A stretch of DNA of 64,000 nucleotides, from NCBI GenBank assembly GCA_003222055.1, contig QHUT01000055.1:1-64000 (forward strand), read 5' to 3'. The translations under genes and the position numbers were made by a program. Below the pieces are notes generated by a model. That model was given only the letters and a program-made list of their open reading frames with translations, was not told the origin of the DNA and did no database searches. Below are positions 41,495 to 50,417 of this stretch, in pieces; the first letter of the stretch is position 1; the number at the start of each line of letters is the position of its first letter. This DNA is from Gemmatimonadota bacterium (GTDB lineage Bacteria; Gemmatimonadota; Gemmatimonadetes; Gemmatimonadales; GWC2-71-9).

Positions 41495-41865
41495 CAGTCT
41501 GTGCGCCGGTCGGGTCGCAGCTGGGCCGCGTCGCGCAGGTACATATGTTTCAGCTCACGCTGCGGCTTGGCCGTGTAGAAGTGGAGCAGGACGCGGATGC
41601 AGCGCGACAATCCGTCCGGGACGGCGACTTCCGCGGCTCCCAGGAGGGGCACGTCGCTCCAGCCGAGCAGCCGGGCGGCGCGCGCCGGGTACTCGGCGGT
41701 GAGGTCGGGAGACGACGTGAAGATCGCGCTCTCGACTTCCTCGGGCCGAAACCCGTTGGCCTCCTGAAGCGCGCGCAACAGCTCGGCCGTCGCGTTGAGG
41801 ATCGCTTCGCGCGAGTTCGCCGCCGCCGTGGTGGCGCCGCGCAGCCCACGCAGAGTCTTGGTCAT
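41494..41865 (-). CDS. aroH: Chorismate mutase, AroH type
   Basis: LRGLRGATTAAANSREAILNATAELLRALQEANGF; IRVLLHFYTAKPQRELKHMYLRDAAQLRPD. Confidence 0.93.
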   Translation of the reverse strand: MTKTLRGLRGATTAAANSREAILNATAELLRALQEANGFRPEEVESAIFTSSPDLTAEYPARAARLLGWSDVPLLGAAEVAVPDGLSRCIRVLLHFYTAKPQRELKHMYLRDAAQLRPDRRTD

Positions 41866-42493
41866 GGCGCTCGCCGATCAGTTGCGCTTGATGGTGCTCA
41901 CGGATGCCGCGCTCCTCAAGGGGCGCGACCCCGTGGCCGAGTGCCGCCAGGCGGCGCGTGGCGGGGCGACGATGATCCAGGTGCGCCTCAAGGACGCGCC
42001 GCCGCGTGACGTCGCGGCCCTCACGCGCTCCCTGGTGGGCGCCCTCGCCATCCCCGTGATCGTCAACGACCGGGTCGACGTGGCGCTCGCCGCCGGGGCG
42101 GCCGGCGCCCACCTCGGCCAGGACGACCTGCCGCTCGACCGCGTGCGGCCCCACGTCCCCCCGCCCCCGGCCTTCCTGCTCGGCGTCTCCGTCGGCACGC
42201 CCGCCGAGGCGGACCGGGTGCGCGGCTGGCGCGCCGACTACTGGAGCGTCGGCCCGTGCTTCGCCACGGAGAACAAGCCGGATGCCGGCCCGCCGCTCGG
42301 GACCGAGGGCTTCGCGCGACTCGCCCGGCTCGCCCCGACCGGGACGCCGGTGATCGCGATCGGCGGCATCAGCGCGGCCAACGCCGCCGCGGTCGCGCGC
42401 GCCGGCGCCGCCGGCATCGCCGTGATCGGCGCCGTGTGGAGCGCTACCGACCCGGCGGGTGCGGCGCGCGCGCTGCGCGTCGCATTTCCTTGA
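41864..42493 (+). CDS. thiE: Thiamine phosphate synthase
   Basis: GGATMIQVRLKDAPPRDV; VNDRVDVALAAGAAGAHLGQDDLPL; YWSVGPCFATENKPDAGPPLGTEGF; VIAIGGISAANA. Confidence 0.93.
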   Translation: MALADQLRLMVLTDAALLKGRDPVAECRQAARGGATMIQVRLKDAPPRDVAALTRSLVGALAIPVIVNDRVDVALAAGAAGAHLGQDDLPLDRVRPHVPPPPAFLLGVSVGTPAEADRVRGWRADYWSVGPCFATENKPDAGPPLGTEGFARLARLAPTGTPVIAIGGISAANAAAVARAGAAGIAVIGAVWSATDPAGAARALRVAFP

Positions 42494-43502
42494 CGCGCCG
42501 GATCGCGGCCAGATGCTCCGCGTACGTCGCGGAGAAGATGTGCTTCCCGTCGGCCTGCGCGACGAAGTACAGGAACGGTACGTCGGCGGGGTAGAGCGCC
42601 GCGGCGAGGCTGGCGCGCCCCGGCTGCGAAATGGGTCCGGGCGGCAGCCCGGCGTGGAGATACGTGTTGTAGGAGGAGCGCACGGCGAGGTTCTTCTCCC
42701 ACACGCGCCTCAGACGCCGGCCATAGGCGTAGCTCACGGTCGGATCGGCCTCCAGCCGCATTCCCCGCTTGAGCCGGTTCTGGTACACCGCGGAGATGAA
42801 CGGCCGATCGGGGTCGTAGCGGACTTCCGATTCGATGATCGAGGCCAGGGTGACGAGCTGATGCCGGGTGAAATGGACGGAGTCGAGCCGGGCCTGCCAC
42901 TCCGGGCTCCATTGCTGTATGAACTGATGGGTCATCACCCGCACCAGCTCGTGCGCGCCGATGTGCAGCGGCAGCAGGTACGTCGTCGGGAACAGGTATC
43001 CTTCGGCGCTCGCGGCCTGGTCGGGGAGCCCGAGCTGCGCGAGCAGCGCGGAATCCTGCGCCGCGTCCAGGAACGAGTCGCGCGGAATGCGGAGCCCCCG
43101 TTGCGCCAGGTCCGCGATCTCGCCGAGCCGCAGGCCCTCGCGCACCGTGAAGCGTTGCTCGACGCCGCGGCCCCGCTCGAGGGCCCCCACGACGTCCGAC
43201 CACGCCTCGTCCTGGCGCAGCAGGTAGACGCCGCTCTTGAGCGATCCGGCGAGGCCCCGCAGCCGGGCGTACCACCGGAACAGATCGGGATGGTCGATGA
43301 CGCGGCTGGCGGTGAGGGAGTCGACGGCGGTCTCGAGGGTGGCGCCGGGGGGGATCGTCACCGTGACGCGCGGCCCGTCGGGAGATCCGCAGGCGAAGAG
43401 GGCGAGCAGGAGACAATTGCGGATTGCGGATTTCGGATTGCGGATTCGAAGGGCGGGCGTCCAATCCGCAATCCACAATCCACAATCCGCAATCGTCTTC
43501 AC
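42444..43502 (-). CDS. mltG: Endolytic murein transglycosylase (MltG/YceG)
   Basis: FTRHQLVTLASIIESEVRYDPDRPFISAVYQNRLKRGMRLEADPTVSYAYG; GLPPGPISQPGRASLAAALYP; GTG start coupled to ruvX stop (GTGA). Confidence 0.9.
   Translation of the reverse strand: MKTIADCGLWIADWTPALRIRNPKSAIRNCLLLALFACGSPDGPRVTVTIPPGATLETAVDSLTASRVIDHPDLFRWYARLRGLAGSLKSGVYLLRQDEAWSDVVGALERGRGVEQRFTVREGLRLGEIADLAQRGLRIPRDSFLDAAQDSALLAQLGLPDQAASAEGYLFPTTYLLPLHIGAHELVRVMTHQFIQQWSPEWQARLDSVHFTRHQLVTLASIIESEVRYDPDRPFISAVYQNRLKRGMRLEADPTVSYAYGRRLRRVWEKNLAVRSSYNTYLHAGLPPGPISQPGRASLAAALYPADVPFLYFVAQADGKHIFSATYAEHLAAIRRVKEMRRAARAPHPPGR
43414..43494 (+). repeat. GGATTGC-arm palindromic repeat, copy D (inside mltG 5' coding region)
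   Basis: AATTGCGGATTGCGGATTTCGGATTGCGGATT...AATCCGCAATCCACAATCCACAATCCGCAAT. Confidence 0.9.
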
Positions 43503-43939
43503 AGCGCCGACCCCCGCCTTGCATCGAGATAGTGCTGGAGCAGGACCGTCGCCGCCAGCGCGTCCACGCCGTCCTTCCGACCTCGCGTCGTGCCCCCCAA
43601 GTCGCGCACCGCCTGGAGCGCGCGGGCCGTCGTCAGCCGCTCGTCCCACAGGGCCACCGGCTTGCCGGAGTGCTGGGCGATCGCCGCCGCCAGGGTGCGG
43701 GCGGCCGTGGCCGCGTCACCTTCCGCGCCGTGCTGGTCGAGCGGCAGGCCGACCACCACGCCCGTCACGGCGTGGCGGTCCAGCAGGGTGAGCAGCTGGC
43801 GCATGGGGAAGCGCTTGCCGGTACGGCGCGTGAGGGTGGTGAGGGGTTGGGCGAGCGTCTGGGTCTCGTCGGACAGGGCGAGGCCGATGCGCCGCTCGCC
43901 CCAGTCCACGCCGAGCAGCCGCCCCGACCCACCGGTCAT
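43499..43939 (-). CDS. ruvX: Holliday junction resolvase-like RuvX/YqgF
   Basis: [51 protein letters not shown]. Confidence 0.93.
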   Translation of the reverse strand: MTGGSGRLLGVDWGERRIGLALSDETQTLAQPLTTLTRRTGKRFPMRQLLTLLDRHAVTGVVVGLPLDQHGAEGDAATAARTLAAAIAQHSGKPVALWDERLTTARALQAVRDLGGTTRGRKDGVDALAATVLLQHYLDARRGSAL

Positions 43940-45195
43940 CCCTGTTGCATCGTCTGGAAGAACTCGACGTTGTTTTTCGTCCGCTTCATGCGCTCCAGCA
44001 GGAACTCGATGCCTTCGACGGGAGGCATGTCGGCCAGGAAGTTGCGGAGCAAGTAGACCTTGTTGAGCTCTTCCTTCGTGAGGAGCAGCTCTTCCTTGCG
44101 GGTGCCGGAGCGCTGCACATCGATGGACGGGAACGTGCGGCGCTCGGCGATCCGGCGGTCGAGAATCACTTCCATGTTGCCCGTGCCCTTGAACTCCTCG
44201 AAGATCACTTCGTCCATGCGGGAACCGGTGTCGATGAGCGCGGTGCCGACGATGGTGAGCGAGCCGCCGCCTTCGATCTTGCGCGCCGCTCCGAAAAACC
44301 GCTTGGGCTTCTGCAGCGCGTTCGCGTCCACACCGCCCGAGAGGATCTTGCCGGAGTGAGGCACCACCACGTTGTGCGCCCGGCCCATGCGCGTAATCGA
44401 ATCGAGCAGGATCACGACGTCCTTGCCGTGCTCCACGAGGCGCTTGGCCTTCTCGATCACCATATCGGCGACCTGGACGTGGCGGTCGGCCGGCTCGTCG
44501 AACGTGGACGAGATGACCTCGACGTTCGGTCCCTTGACGTTCTCCTCCATGTCCGTCACCTCCTCGGGCCGCTCGTCGATCAGCAGCACGATGAGGTAAA
44601 CCTCGGGGTGGTTCTCGATGATGGAGTTCGCGAGCTTCTGGAGCAGGATCGTCTTGCCGGCTTTGGGCGGCGAGACGATCAGGGCGCGCTGCCCCTTTCC
44701 GATGGGGCTCAGCAGGTCCAGCACCCGCATCGACAGATCGCCGTCCTTGCGCTCGAGCTTGATCCGCTCCTCGGGGTAGCGGGGCCGCAGGTTCTCGAAC
44801 GCGACCCGGTGCTTCGCCTTCTCCGGCTCGTCCCCGTTCACCACCTCGACCTTGAGCAGGGCGAGATAGCGCTCCCCCTCCTTGGGCGGCCGCACCTGTC
44901 CCATGATCGTGTCGCCGGTGCGCAGGTCGAACCGTTTGATCTGGCTGGGCGAGACATAGATGTCGTCGGGGCCGTACAGGTAGTTCCAGTCGGGGCTGCG
45001 CAGGAACCCGTAGCCTTCCGGAAGGATTTCCAGGACGCCCTCGCCTCGGAGCACCGTGTCCGAGTCGAGGAGCGACTGCTCGATACGAAAGATCAGATCT
45101 TGCTTGCGGAGCCCCGAGTAGTTGCTGATGTTCAGGGTTTCGGCCATCGCGTGCAGTTCCGCGACGGATTTCCTCTTCAGCTCAGCGATATCCAC
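43936..45195 (-). CDS. rho: Transcription termination factor Rho
   Basis: [79 protein letters not shown]. Confidence 0.97.
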   Translation of the reverse strand: MDIAELKRKSVAELHAMAETLNISNYSGLRKQDLIFRIEQSLLDSDTVLRGEGVLEILPEGYGFLRSPDWNYLYGPDDIYVSPSQIKRFDLRTGDTIMGQVRPPKEGERYLALLKVEVVNGDEPEKAKHRVAFENLRPRYPEERIKLERKDGDLSMRVLDLLSPIGKGQRALIVSPPKAGKTILLQKLANSIIENHPEVYLIVLLIDERPEEVTDMEENVKGPNVEVISSTFDEPADRHVQVADMVIEKAKRLVEHGKDVVILLDSITRMGRAHNVVVPHSGKILSGGVDANALQKPKRFFGAARKIEGGGSLTIVGTALIDTGSRMDEVIFEEFKGTGNMEVILDRRIAERRTFPSIDVQRSGTRKEELLLTKEELNKVYLLRNFLADMPPVEGIEFLLERMKRTKNNVEFFQTMQQG

Positions 45196-45299
45196 GTGTG
45201 TGTTGCTCCATGCTACGGCGGGCGAAACCCCGAGGCGGGGGCGTGAGCGCGGTGATGTTGAAAATGGAATCTGGAAATTCGAAGGAGTGCGAAAGAGCT

Positions 45300-45328
45300 A
45301 TTTTAGACTACCCCGAAGCCCCAGTCAA
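45300..45328 (-). promoter_or_regulatory. Sigma70 promoter for rho
   Basis: Minus strand TTGACT (45323-45328), 17-bp spacer, TAAAAT (45300-45305). Confidence 0.7.
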
Positions 45329-45337
45329 GAGCGCCTC

Positions 45338-46447
45338 GTGAACCTCACGGACTTCCTGGTGGCGTGGCGCACCGTTTCCCTGCCGGACCGCGAAGTCGTT
45401 GACGCACTTGTACATCCGATGCACGCCGACGCATCCCCGGCGCTCGCACAAGTGCTCCGACAGTGGCCCGGGAGCTACTACTGGTCGAACGAGCCCGACG
45501 GACGCCACCTGGTGCTCACCCGCCCGCTCGCTCGTCGGAGCGAGCGGTGGGGGCTCCACCTGGCGTTGTTTCTCGCGACGCTCTACACGATCACCTTCGC
45601 CGGCGCCGTGCTGGCTAATGGCATCCCGTACACGGGCTACTCGGTGTTCTTCACGAGCGGATACCCCGGTTATCCGGGCTTTCTCGAGGCCTGGGCCAGC
45701 GGGCTTCCGTTTGCCGCGCCGCTGCTCGCTATTCTGCTGTGCCACGAGCTCGGGCACTACGTGGTGGCACGCCGCTATCAGTTGGACGTCTCGCCTCCGT
45801 ACTTCATCCCCGTGCCGATGTTCCCGACGTTGATCGGCACCATGGGTGCATTCATCCGGCTGCGCACGGTGCTGTCCGATCGCCGCCAGCTGTTCGACGT
45901 CGGCGTCGCTGGACCGATCGCCGGATTCCTGGTCGCGCTGCCGGTGCTCTCGGCTGGACTGGCGCTGAGTCACCCGGTCGCTCCCCAGGAGGGGTTTCGC
46001 GGGCTCGCCGTGTATTTCGCGGGCGGCCCGCAGATTCCGCTCGGCGACTCCCTGATCACGCTGCTGCTCCAACGGCTGGTGCTCGGTCGCGCGGCGGCGG
46101 TCAGCGTTCATCCCATCGCTTTCGCCGGATGGGTCGGGATGTTCGTCACGATGCTGAACCTGCTGCCGATCTCCCAGCTGGACGGCGGGCACATCCTGTA
46201 CGCAACGGTGCCGCGCTGGCACCAGCGGATCGCGTTCGGTTTCTGGTGTCTCATCATACTGCTCGGACGCTGGTGGTCGGGGTGGTACTTGTGGGGCCTG
46301 CTCGTGCTGCTGTTGTCGCGCGGGCGCCTCGGTCACCCGCCGGTGCTCGACGCGCAACGGCCGCTGCCCGCGTCGCGGCGCTGGGTCGCGTGGGTGGCGC
46401 TGGCGCTATTCGCGATCACGTTTGCGCCGGTTCCCTTCAGAATCTGA
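45338..46447 (+). CDS. Site-2 protease family (M50) membrane metalloprotease
   Basis: LLAILLCHELGHYVVARRYQLDVSPPYFIPVPMFPTLIGTMGAFI; LLPISQLDGGHILYA; GTG start inferred. Confidence 0.93.
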   Translation: MNLTDFLVAWRTVSLPDREVVDALVHPMHADASPALAQVLRQWPGSYYWSNEPDGRHLVLTRPLARRSERWGLHLALFLATLYTITFAGAVLANGIPYTGYSVFFTSGYPGYPGFLEAWASGLPFAAPLLAILLCHELGHYVVARRYQLDVSPPYFIPVPMFPTLIGTMGAFIRLRTVLSDRRQLFDVGVAGPIAGFLVALPVLSAGLALSHPVAPQEGFRGLAVYFAGGPQIPLGDSLITLLLQRLVLGRAAAVSVHPIAFAGWVGMFVTMLNLLPISQLDGGHILYATVPRWHQRIAFGFWCLIILLGRWWSGWYLWGLLVLLLSRGRLGHPPVLDAQRPLPASRRWVAWVALALFAITFAPVPFRI

Positions 46448-46520
46448 GGGAAGGGGACGAGGGACGAGGGAAGGGTCGGGTTACTCTTCCCGCGTCCCTC
46501 GTCCCGCTTCCCGGCCTCCC
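46446..46520. repeat. Purine/pyrimidine palindromic element
   Basis: GAGGGAAGGGGACGAGGGACGAGGGAAGGG ... CTTCCCGCGTCCCTCGTCCCGCTTCCC, starts at the M50 stop codon. Confidence 0.75.
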
Positions 46521-46577
46521 AAGTATTGCGTAAGTCCGCCCTTCTTATATCTTTACCCAAACCAGCCTACGAGGCGC

Positions 46578-46862
46578 ATGCCCGCACAGCCGGCACGCTT
46601 CAACGCACCTGACTCGGGCGACGCAGTCGTCCACGACCTCCCCCCCATTCGCTTCGACGGACAACTCATCCCCATTCGCCTCCAGGTGCGCCGCAGCGAG
46701 GACGGCGTATGGCGGGGCCGGGTGTTGTTCGGGGCTGCCGACACCGAGGCGGAGCGCGCGACGGCCGAGATCTTCTGCGCCGCGTCGGAGCCGGACTTGT
46801 GGCAGGCGGTGCGCGACCTGCGCGACCATCACCTGCGCGATCTGTATCGGTCCCTGCTCTAG
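46578..46862 (+). CDS. Hypothetical protein (94 aa)
   Basis: ATG preceded by GAGG; abuts the next small ORF. Confidence 0.6.
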   Translation: MPAQPARFNAPDSGDAVVHDLPPIRFDGQLIPIRLQVRRSEDGVWRGRVLFGAADTEAERATAEIFCAASEPDLWQAVRDLRDHHLRDLYRSLL

Positions 46863-47054
46863 ATGGCCGACGCCCTGGATCCGATCAGAAAGCTCCGGCA
46901 CGACCTTTCCAACCCGCTCGCAGCCATCCTTGCCGAGACGCAGCTGCTCCTCCTGGGAGCGGATAAGTACGATGGGGAGACGGTGGCGGGCCTGAAGCAG
47001 ATTGAAGCGTTGTCGCGCAAAATGCGCGGCATCCTCGAAGCCCTTGATCGATGA
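46863..47054 (+). CDS. Stand-alone histidine-kinase dimerisation (DHp/HisKA)-like mini-protein
   Basis: LRHDLSNPLAAILAETQLLLLGADKYDGETVAGLKQIEALSRKMRGILEALDR; 63 aa, no ATPase domain. Confidence 0.6.
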   Translation: MADALDPIRKLRHDLSNPLAAILAETQLLLLGADKYDGETVAGLKQIEALSRKMRGILEALDR

Positions 47055-47083
47055 ATCGGTGAATCGGTGAAGCGGTGAAGCGG
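47052..47083. repeat. 8-bp tandem repeat, four units
   Basis: TGAATCGG TGAATCGG TGAAGCGG TGAAGCGG. Confidence 0.9.
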
Positions 47084-47149
47084 ACCCGGTGAGTCGGCGC
47101 CACCGGCCGCGGTTCTGCCCTCCCGGGCGGTGGTGGTGGCCGCGCCGGC

Positions 47150-49003
47150 TCAGTGCGGGTCGGTGCCGCTGGCTGCGGTGGCCGCCCCCTCCCCGGACGG
47201 ACCCATGGCGTGCGTGTTGAGGTAGTGGCGCCCGCTCGCGAGGTAGAGGATCAGCAGGACGACGGTCGCGCCGCCGGTGGCGACCTTCAAAGGAGCGGGG
47301 GCGTCGCTTGCCGAGAGGAGGCCCTCGATCGTGCCCGCGAGCCCGAGCAGCAGGACGGAGGCTCCGACCAGACGAGCGGCCTGGCGGCCGGCGAGCACCA
47401 GCGCATCGCGCCGGGTCAGGTCGCCGGGCGCGAGCAAGGCCCGGGCCACGAGCAGCCCGGCGCCCCCCGCGATGAAGATCGCCGAAAGCTCCAGCACCCC
47501 GTGGCCGGCGACGAAGGTGAGCAGCCATCCGGCCAGTCCGTAGTTCGCGAACAGCCCCAGCACCGCGCCGAAGAACAGCCCGTTGAACACGAGGAGCAGC
47601 AACGTGCCGATGCCGGCGGTGATGCCGAACGCGAAGCCCAGGAACGCCACCTGCACGTTGTTCGTGATGATCCGCGAGGCGATGAACGGCAGGTACATCG
47701 AGGGCGCCTGCGCGTAGCCCACGCCCTGCGCGCGGCGCTCGGCTCCCGCGCGCGCGCGCGCCAGCATCTCGTCGGGGAGCACCTGCTCGGCGATCGCCGG
47801 GCGCTCGCGGATCAACACGTATCCGGTCGCGGCGGGAACGGCGAACACCAGCAGGGCCGTCACCACGTAGGCGCGCGCGGCCACCACGGCGGCCGGCAGC
47901 TCCCGGAGCACGAGGCGGCCCACGTGCACCCGGTGGCCGGTGTGCCGGCCGTACAGGGCATTGTGCCCCGCGCTCACCACGCGCTCCAGATACTCGAGCA
48001 CCCTGGGATCCACCCCATAGGTGCGCGCGCGCGCCAGATCGGCCGCTACCTCGCGATAGCGCGCGGCGAAGTCGGGAATCTCCGCCGCACCCAACTGCTT
48101 CAAGCCGACCCGCTCGGCCCGGGCGGCGAGGATGCGGAACGCCTCCCACGAGTCCCGCTTTCGCGTCACGAACCGCTCGGCCGTGACCGTGGTACGTCCG
48201 GCGCCCTCCGTCCGGCGCGCGGCGAGGCGGCCGCTCCGTTTCGCGAACTCGGCCGTATGCAGCCGAACCAGGAACGCCTCCGGGTCGGCGTCCCGCCGGG
48301 GAAAGCGCGGGGCGAACCGGGCCGCCAGGTCGGCGGTAAAGCGACGGCGCAGCGCGCCGTCCAGGCTCTCCAGCCGCTCGAGATACTGGTCGAGCAGGCG
48401 GAACTCCTCGTCGGTGAGCTCGGGCGGGCCGGTCTCGAGCGGCTCCGCCGCCGGCTGCCGATCCGCGGGGACGCCGGCCAGTTGCAGGTCCTCGGGCCGG
48501 TCGCGCGCCACCACCGTTCCGGCCACGATGTCGCCGAGCCGCTTGTTCTGCGGGTGGAACAGCACGAAGGCGAGGCCCACCAGGCCGAACGGGAGCGCGT
48601 CCACGACCCGGATCAGGTTCCGCACGGCGGCGGCCGCGAGGGTGATGGGGTGCCCCGTATCCATCACGACGCGAATGCCCATGAGGCGCTTACCCGGCGT
48701 CCGCCCGTGGTTGAGCGCTTCGAACAGCAGGAAATAACACCAGAATAGGAGAAAGAGGGCGAGCACCGTGAGCACGGCGACGAGCGTCGACCACGCACCG
48801 GCCGACTCGCGCCCCGTCTGCAGAGCGACGAGCCCCAGGCCGAGCCCGACGTAGAGCACGCCGAGCAGCACCGCGTCGCACGCGGCGGCGGCAATGCGAG
48901 AGCCCACGCCGGCGAGCTCGAGCTCGAGCACGAGGTGCTCCGGCGTCTCGATCGCGAGGCGCCGGGCGAACTGCGGGACGGTCGGGGCTCGCGGGGCGGG
49001 CAT
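47150..49003 (-). CDS. RDD domain - SpoIIM (stage II sporulation protein M-like) fusion membrane protein
   Basis: RDD: LELAGVGSRIAAAACDAVLLG...NHGRTPGKRLMGIRVV; SpoIIM: FGFAFGITAGIGTLLLLVFNGLFFGAVLGLF...GHGVLELSAIFIAGGAGL. Confidence 0.85.
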   Translation of the reverse strand: MPAPRAPTVPQFARRLAIETPEHLVLELELAGVGSRIAAAACDAVLLGVLYVGLGLGLVALQTGRESAGAWSTLVAVLTVLALFLLFWCYFLLFEALNHGRTPGKRLMGIRVVMDTGHPITLAAAAVRNLIRVVDALPFGLVGLAFVLFHPQNKRLGDIVAGTVVARDRPEDLQLAGVPADRQPAAEPLETGPPELTDEEFRLLDQYLERLESLDGALRRRFTADLAARFAPRFPRRDADPEAFLVRLHTAEFAKRSGRLAARRTEGAGRTTVTAERFVTRKRDSWEAFRILAARAERVGLKQLGAAEIPDFAARYREVAADLARARTYGVDPRVLEYLERVVSAGHNALYGRHTGHRVHVGRLVLRELPAAVVAARAYVVTALLVFAVPAATGYVLIRERPAIAEQVLPDEMLARARAGAERRAQGVGYAQAPSMYLPFIASRIITNNVQVAFLGFAFGITAGIGTLLLLVFNGLFFGAVLGLFANYGLAGWLLTFVAGHGVLELSAIFIAGGAGLLVARALLAPGDLTRRDALVLAGRQAARLVGASVLLLGLAGTIEGLLSASDAPAPLKVATGGATVVLLILYLASGRHYLNTHAMGPSGEGAATAASGTDPH

Positions 49004-49035
49004 CCGGGAGTCATCTTAATCACGAAGGAGGAGCC

Positions 49036-49800
49036 ATGGCTACCACACAGCTCCGGCCGCTGGCGCTGGGCGAGATCCTGGATGCGTCGTTCGCGCTGTT
49101 GCGCCGGCATGCCGGCGTTTTCTTCGGCATCGCGATCGTCTGCCAGGGCTTGCCCACCGCGCTGAGCCTGTTCGTCCAGTTGGGCGGCGGGCCGCAGCAG
49201 CATTTCGGGCTCTACGTCCTGTCGCAGGTGCTGACCTTCGTGGGGTACCTGCTCGTCACCGGCGCCTCCATCCGGGTGGTGTCCCAAGCATACCTCGGCC
49301 ACGAGCCCACCATGGGGGATGCGCTCGACTTCGCCCTATCGAAGATGGGCCGCAGCTTCAGCGCCGGCTTCGCCTCCGGCATCCTGATCGGCTTGGCGTG
49401 CCTCCTCATCGTTATTCCCGGAATCATCGTGGCCTGCGGCCTTGCCGTCGCGGTCCAGGCCGCCGTGCTCGAACCGCTGCCGGGGGGCACGGACGGCGTG
49501 GGCCGCTCGTGGAAGCTCACCAGCGGGTTCAAATGGAAAGCGTTCGGACTGTACTTCGTGGTCTTCGTGCTGTTCGGCCTCTTCCTGCTCGGGTTCGGCG
49601 TGATTGCCGGCGTCGCCGCGGCCATCCTGCCACCGTTGATGGTTCCGGCGCTGATCGGCCTGGGCCTGATCTCCCTCTTCCTGTATCCGTTCATCAGCTG
49701 CGTCTTCACCCTGTTCTATTACGACCTGCGGGTACGCAAGGAAGCGTTCGACCTGGAGCTCCTGAGCCAACACCTCGGGGTCGCGGCCGCGAGGGCGTGA
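49036..49800 (+). CDS. Multi-pass membrane protein
   Basis: TTQLRPLALGEILDASFALLRRHAGVFFGIA; several TM segments. Confidence 0.75.
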   Translation: MATTQLRPLALGEILDASFALLRRHAGVFFGIAIVCQGLPTALSLFVQLGGGPQQHFGLYVLSQVLTFVGYLLVTGASIRVVSQAYLGHEPTMGDALDFALSKMGRSFSAGFASGILIGLACLLIVIPGIIVACGLAVAVQAAVLEPLPGGTDGVGRSWKLTSGFKWKAFGLYFVVFVLFGLFLLGFGVIAGVAAAILPPLMVPALIGLGLISLFLYPFISCVFTLFYYDLRVRKEAFDLELLSQHLGVAAARA

Positions 49801-50417
49801 GCTTCGCGCCTCAGGCCGCCGATCCGGACTCGCTGCGCGCCGCGCTCCGCACCGTATTCTCGGCGCGCGAATACCACTGGACCGAGCCCAACAGCACCTG
49901 GGTGTGGCTGCTCACCCAATGGCACCGGGCGCTCGACTGGCTCGAGGGTCTGCGGCTCGTCTCCCCCGTTCGCTACTACATCGTGCTCGGCGTCCTGACC
50001 CTGGCGCTCGTCGCTTCCCTGATGCACCTCGGCTGGGTCGTGTGGCGATCGTTGCGACCGGGCGAGCCGGTCCGCCCGCCCATGCCTCCCGCCGCCCCGC
50101 CGCGCGACGCCGCCTGGTACGCCGCGGAAGCGCGCCGCTTGAGCGCCGCGGGCCGGTTCCTCGAGGCCCTCGGCGTTCGCTTCCTCGCCGCTGTGCTCGA
50201 CCTGGACGAGCGCCGCGTCGTGCAGTTCCATCCGTCCAAGACCCCTGCCGAGTACGCGCTCGAAGCCCGGCTCGACGCCGCCGGGCGCTCGGGGCTGACC
50301 GAGCTCGTGGCCACCTTGTACCGCCACGTGTTCGGGGGGACGCCGTGCGATGCCGAGCAGTGGCACCGCTTCGACGCGCTGGCCGCGGGGCTCGAGCTCC
50401 ATGCTGCGACGCGGTGA
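49797..50417 (+). CDS. DUF4129 domain membrane protein
   Basis: AAEARRLSAAGRFLEALGVRFLAAVLDLDERRVVQFHPSKTPAEYALEAR; GTG start overlapping upstream TGA. Confidence 0.75.
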   Translation: MSFAPQAADPDSLRAALRTVFSAREYHWTEPNSTWVWLLTQWHRALDWLEGLRLVSPVRYYIVLGVLTLALVASLMHLGWVVWRSLRPGEPVRPPMPPAAPPRDAAWYAAEARRLSAAGRFLEALGVRFLAAVLDLDERRVVQFHPSKTPAEYALEARLDAAGRSGLTELVATLYRHVFGGTPCDAEQWHRFDALAAGLELHAATR

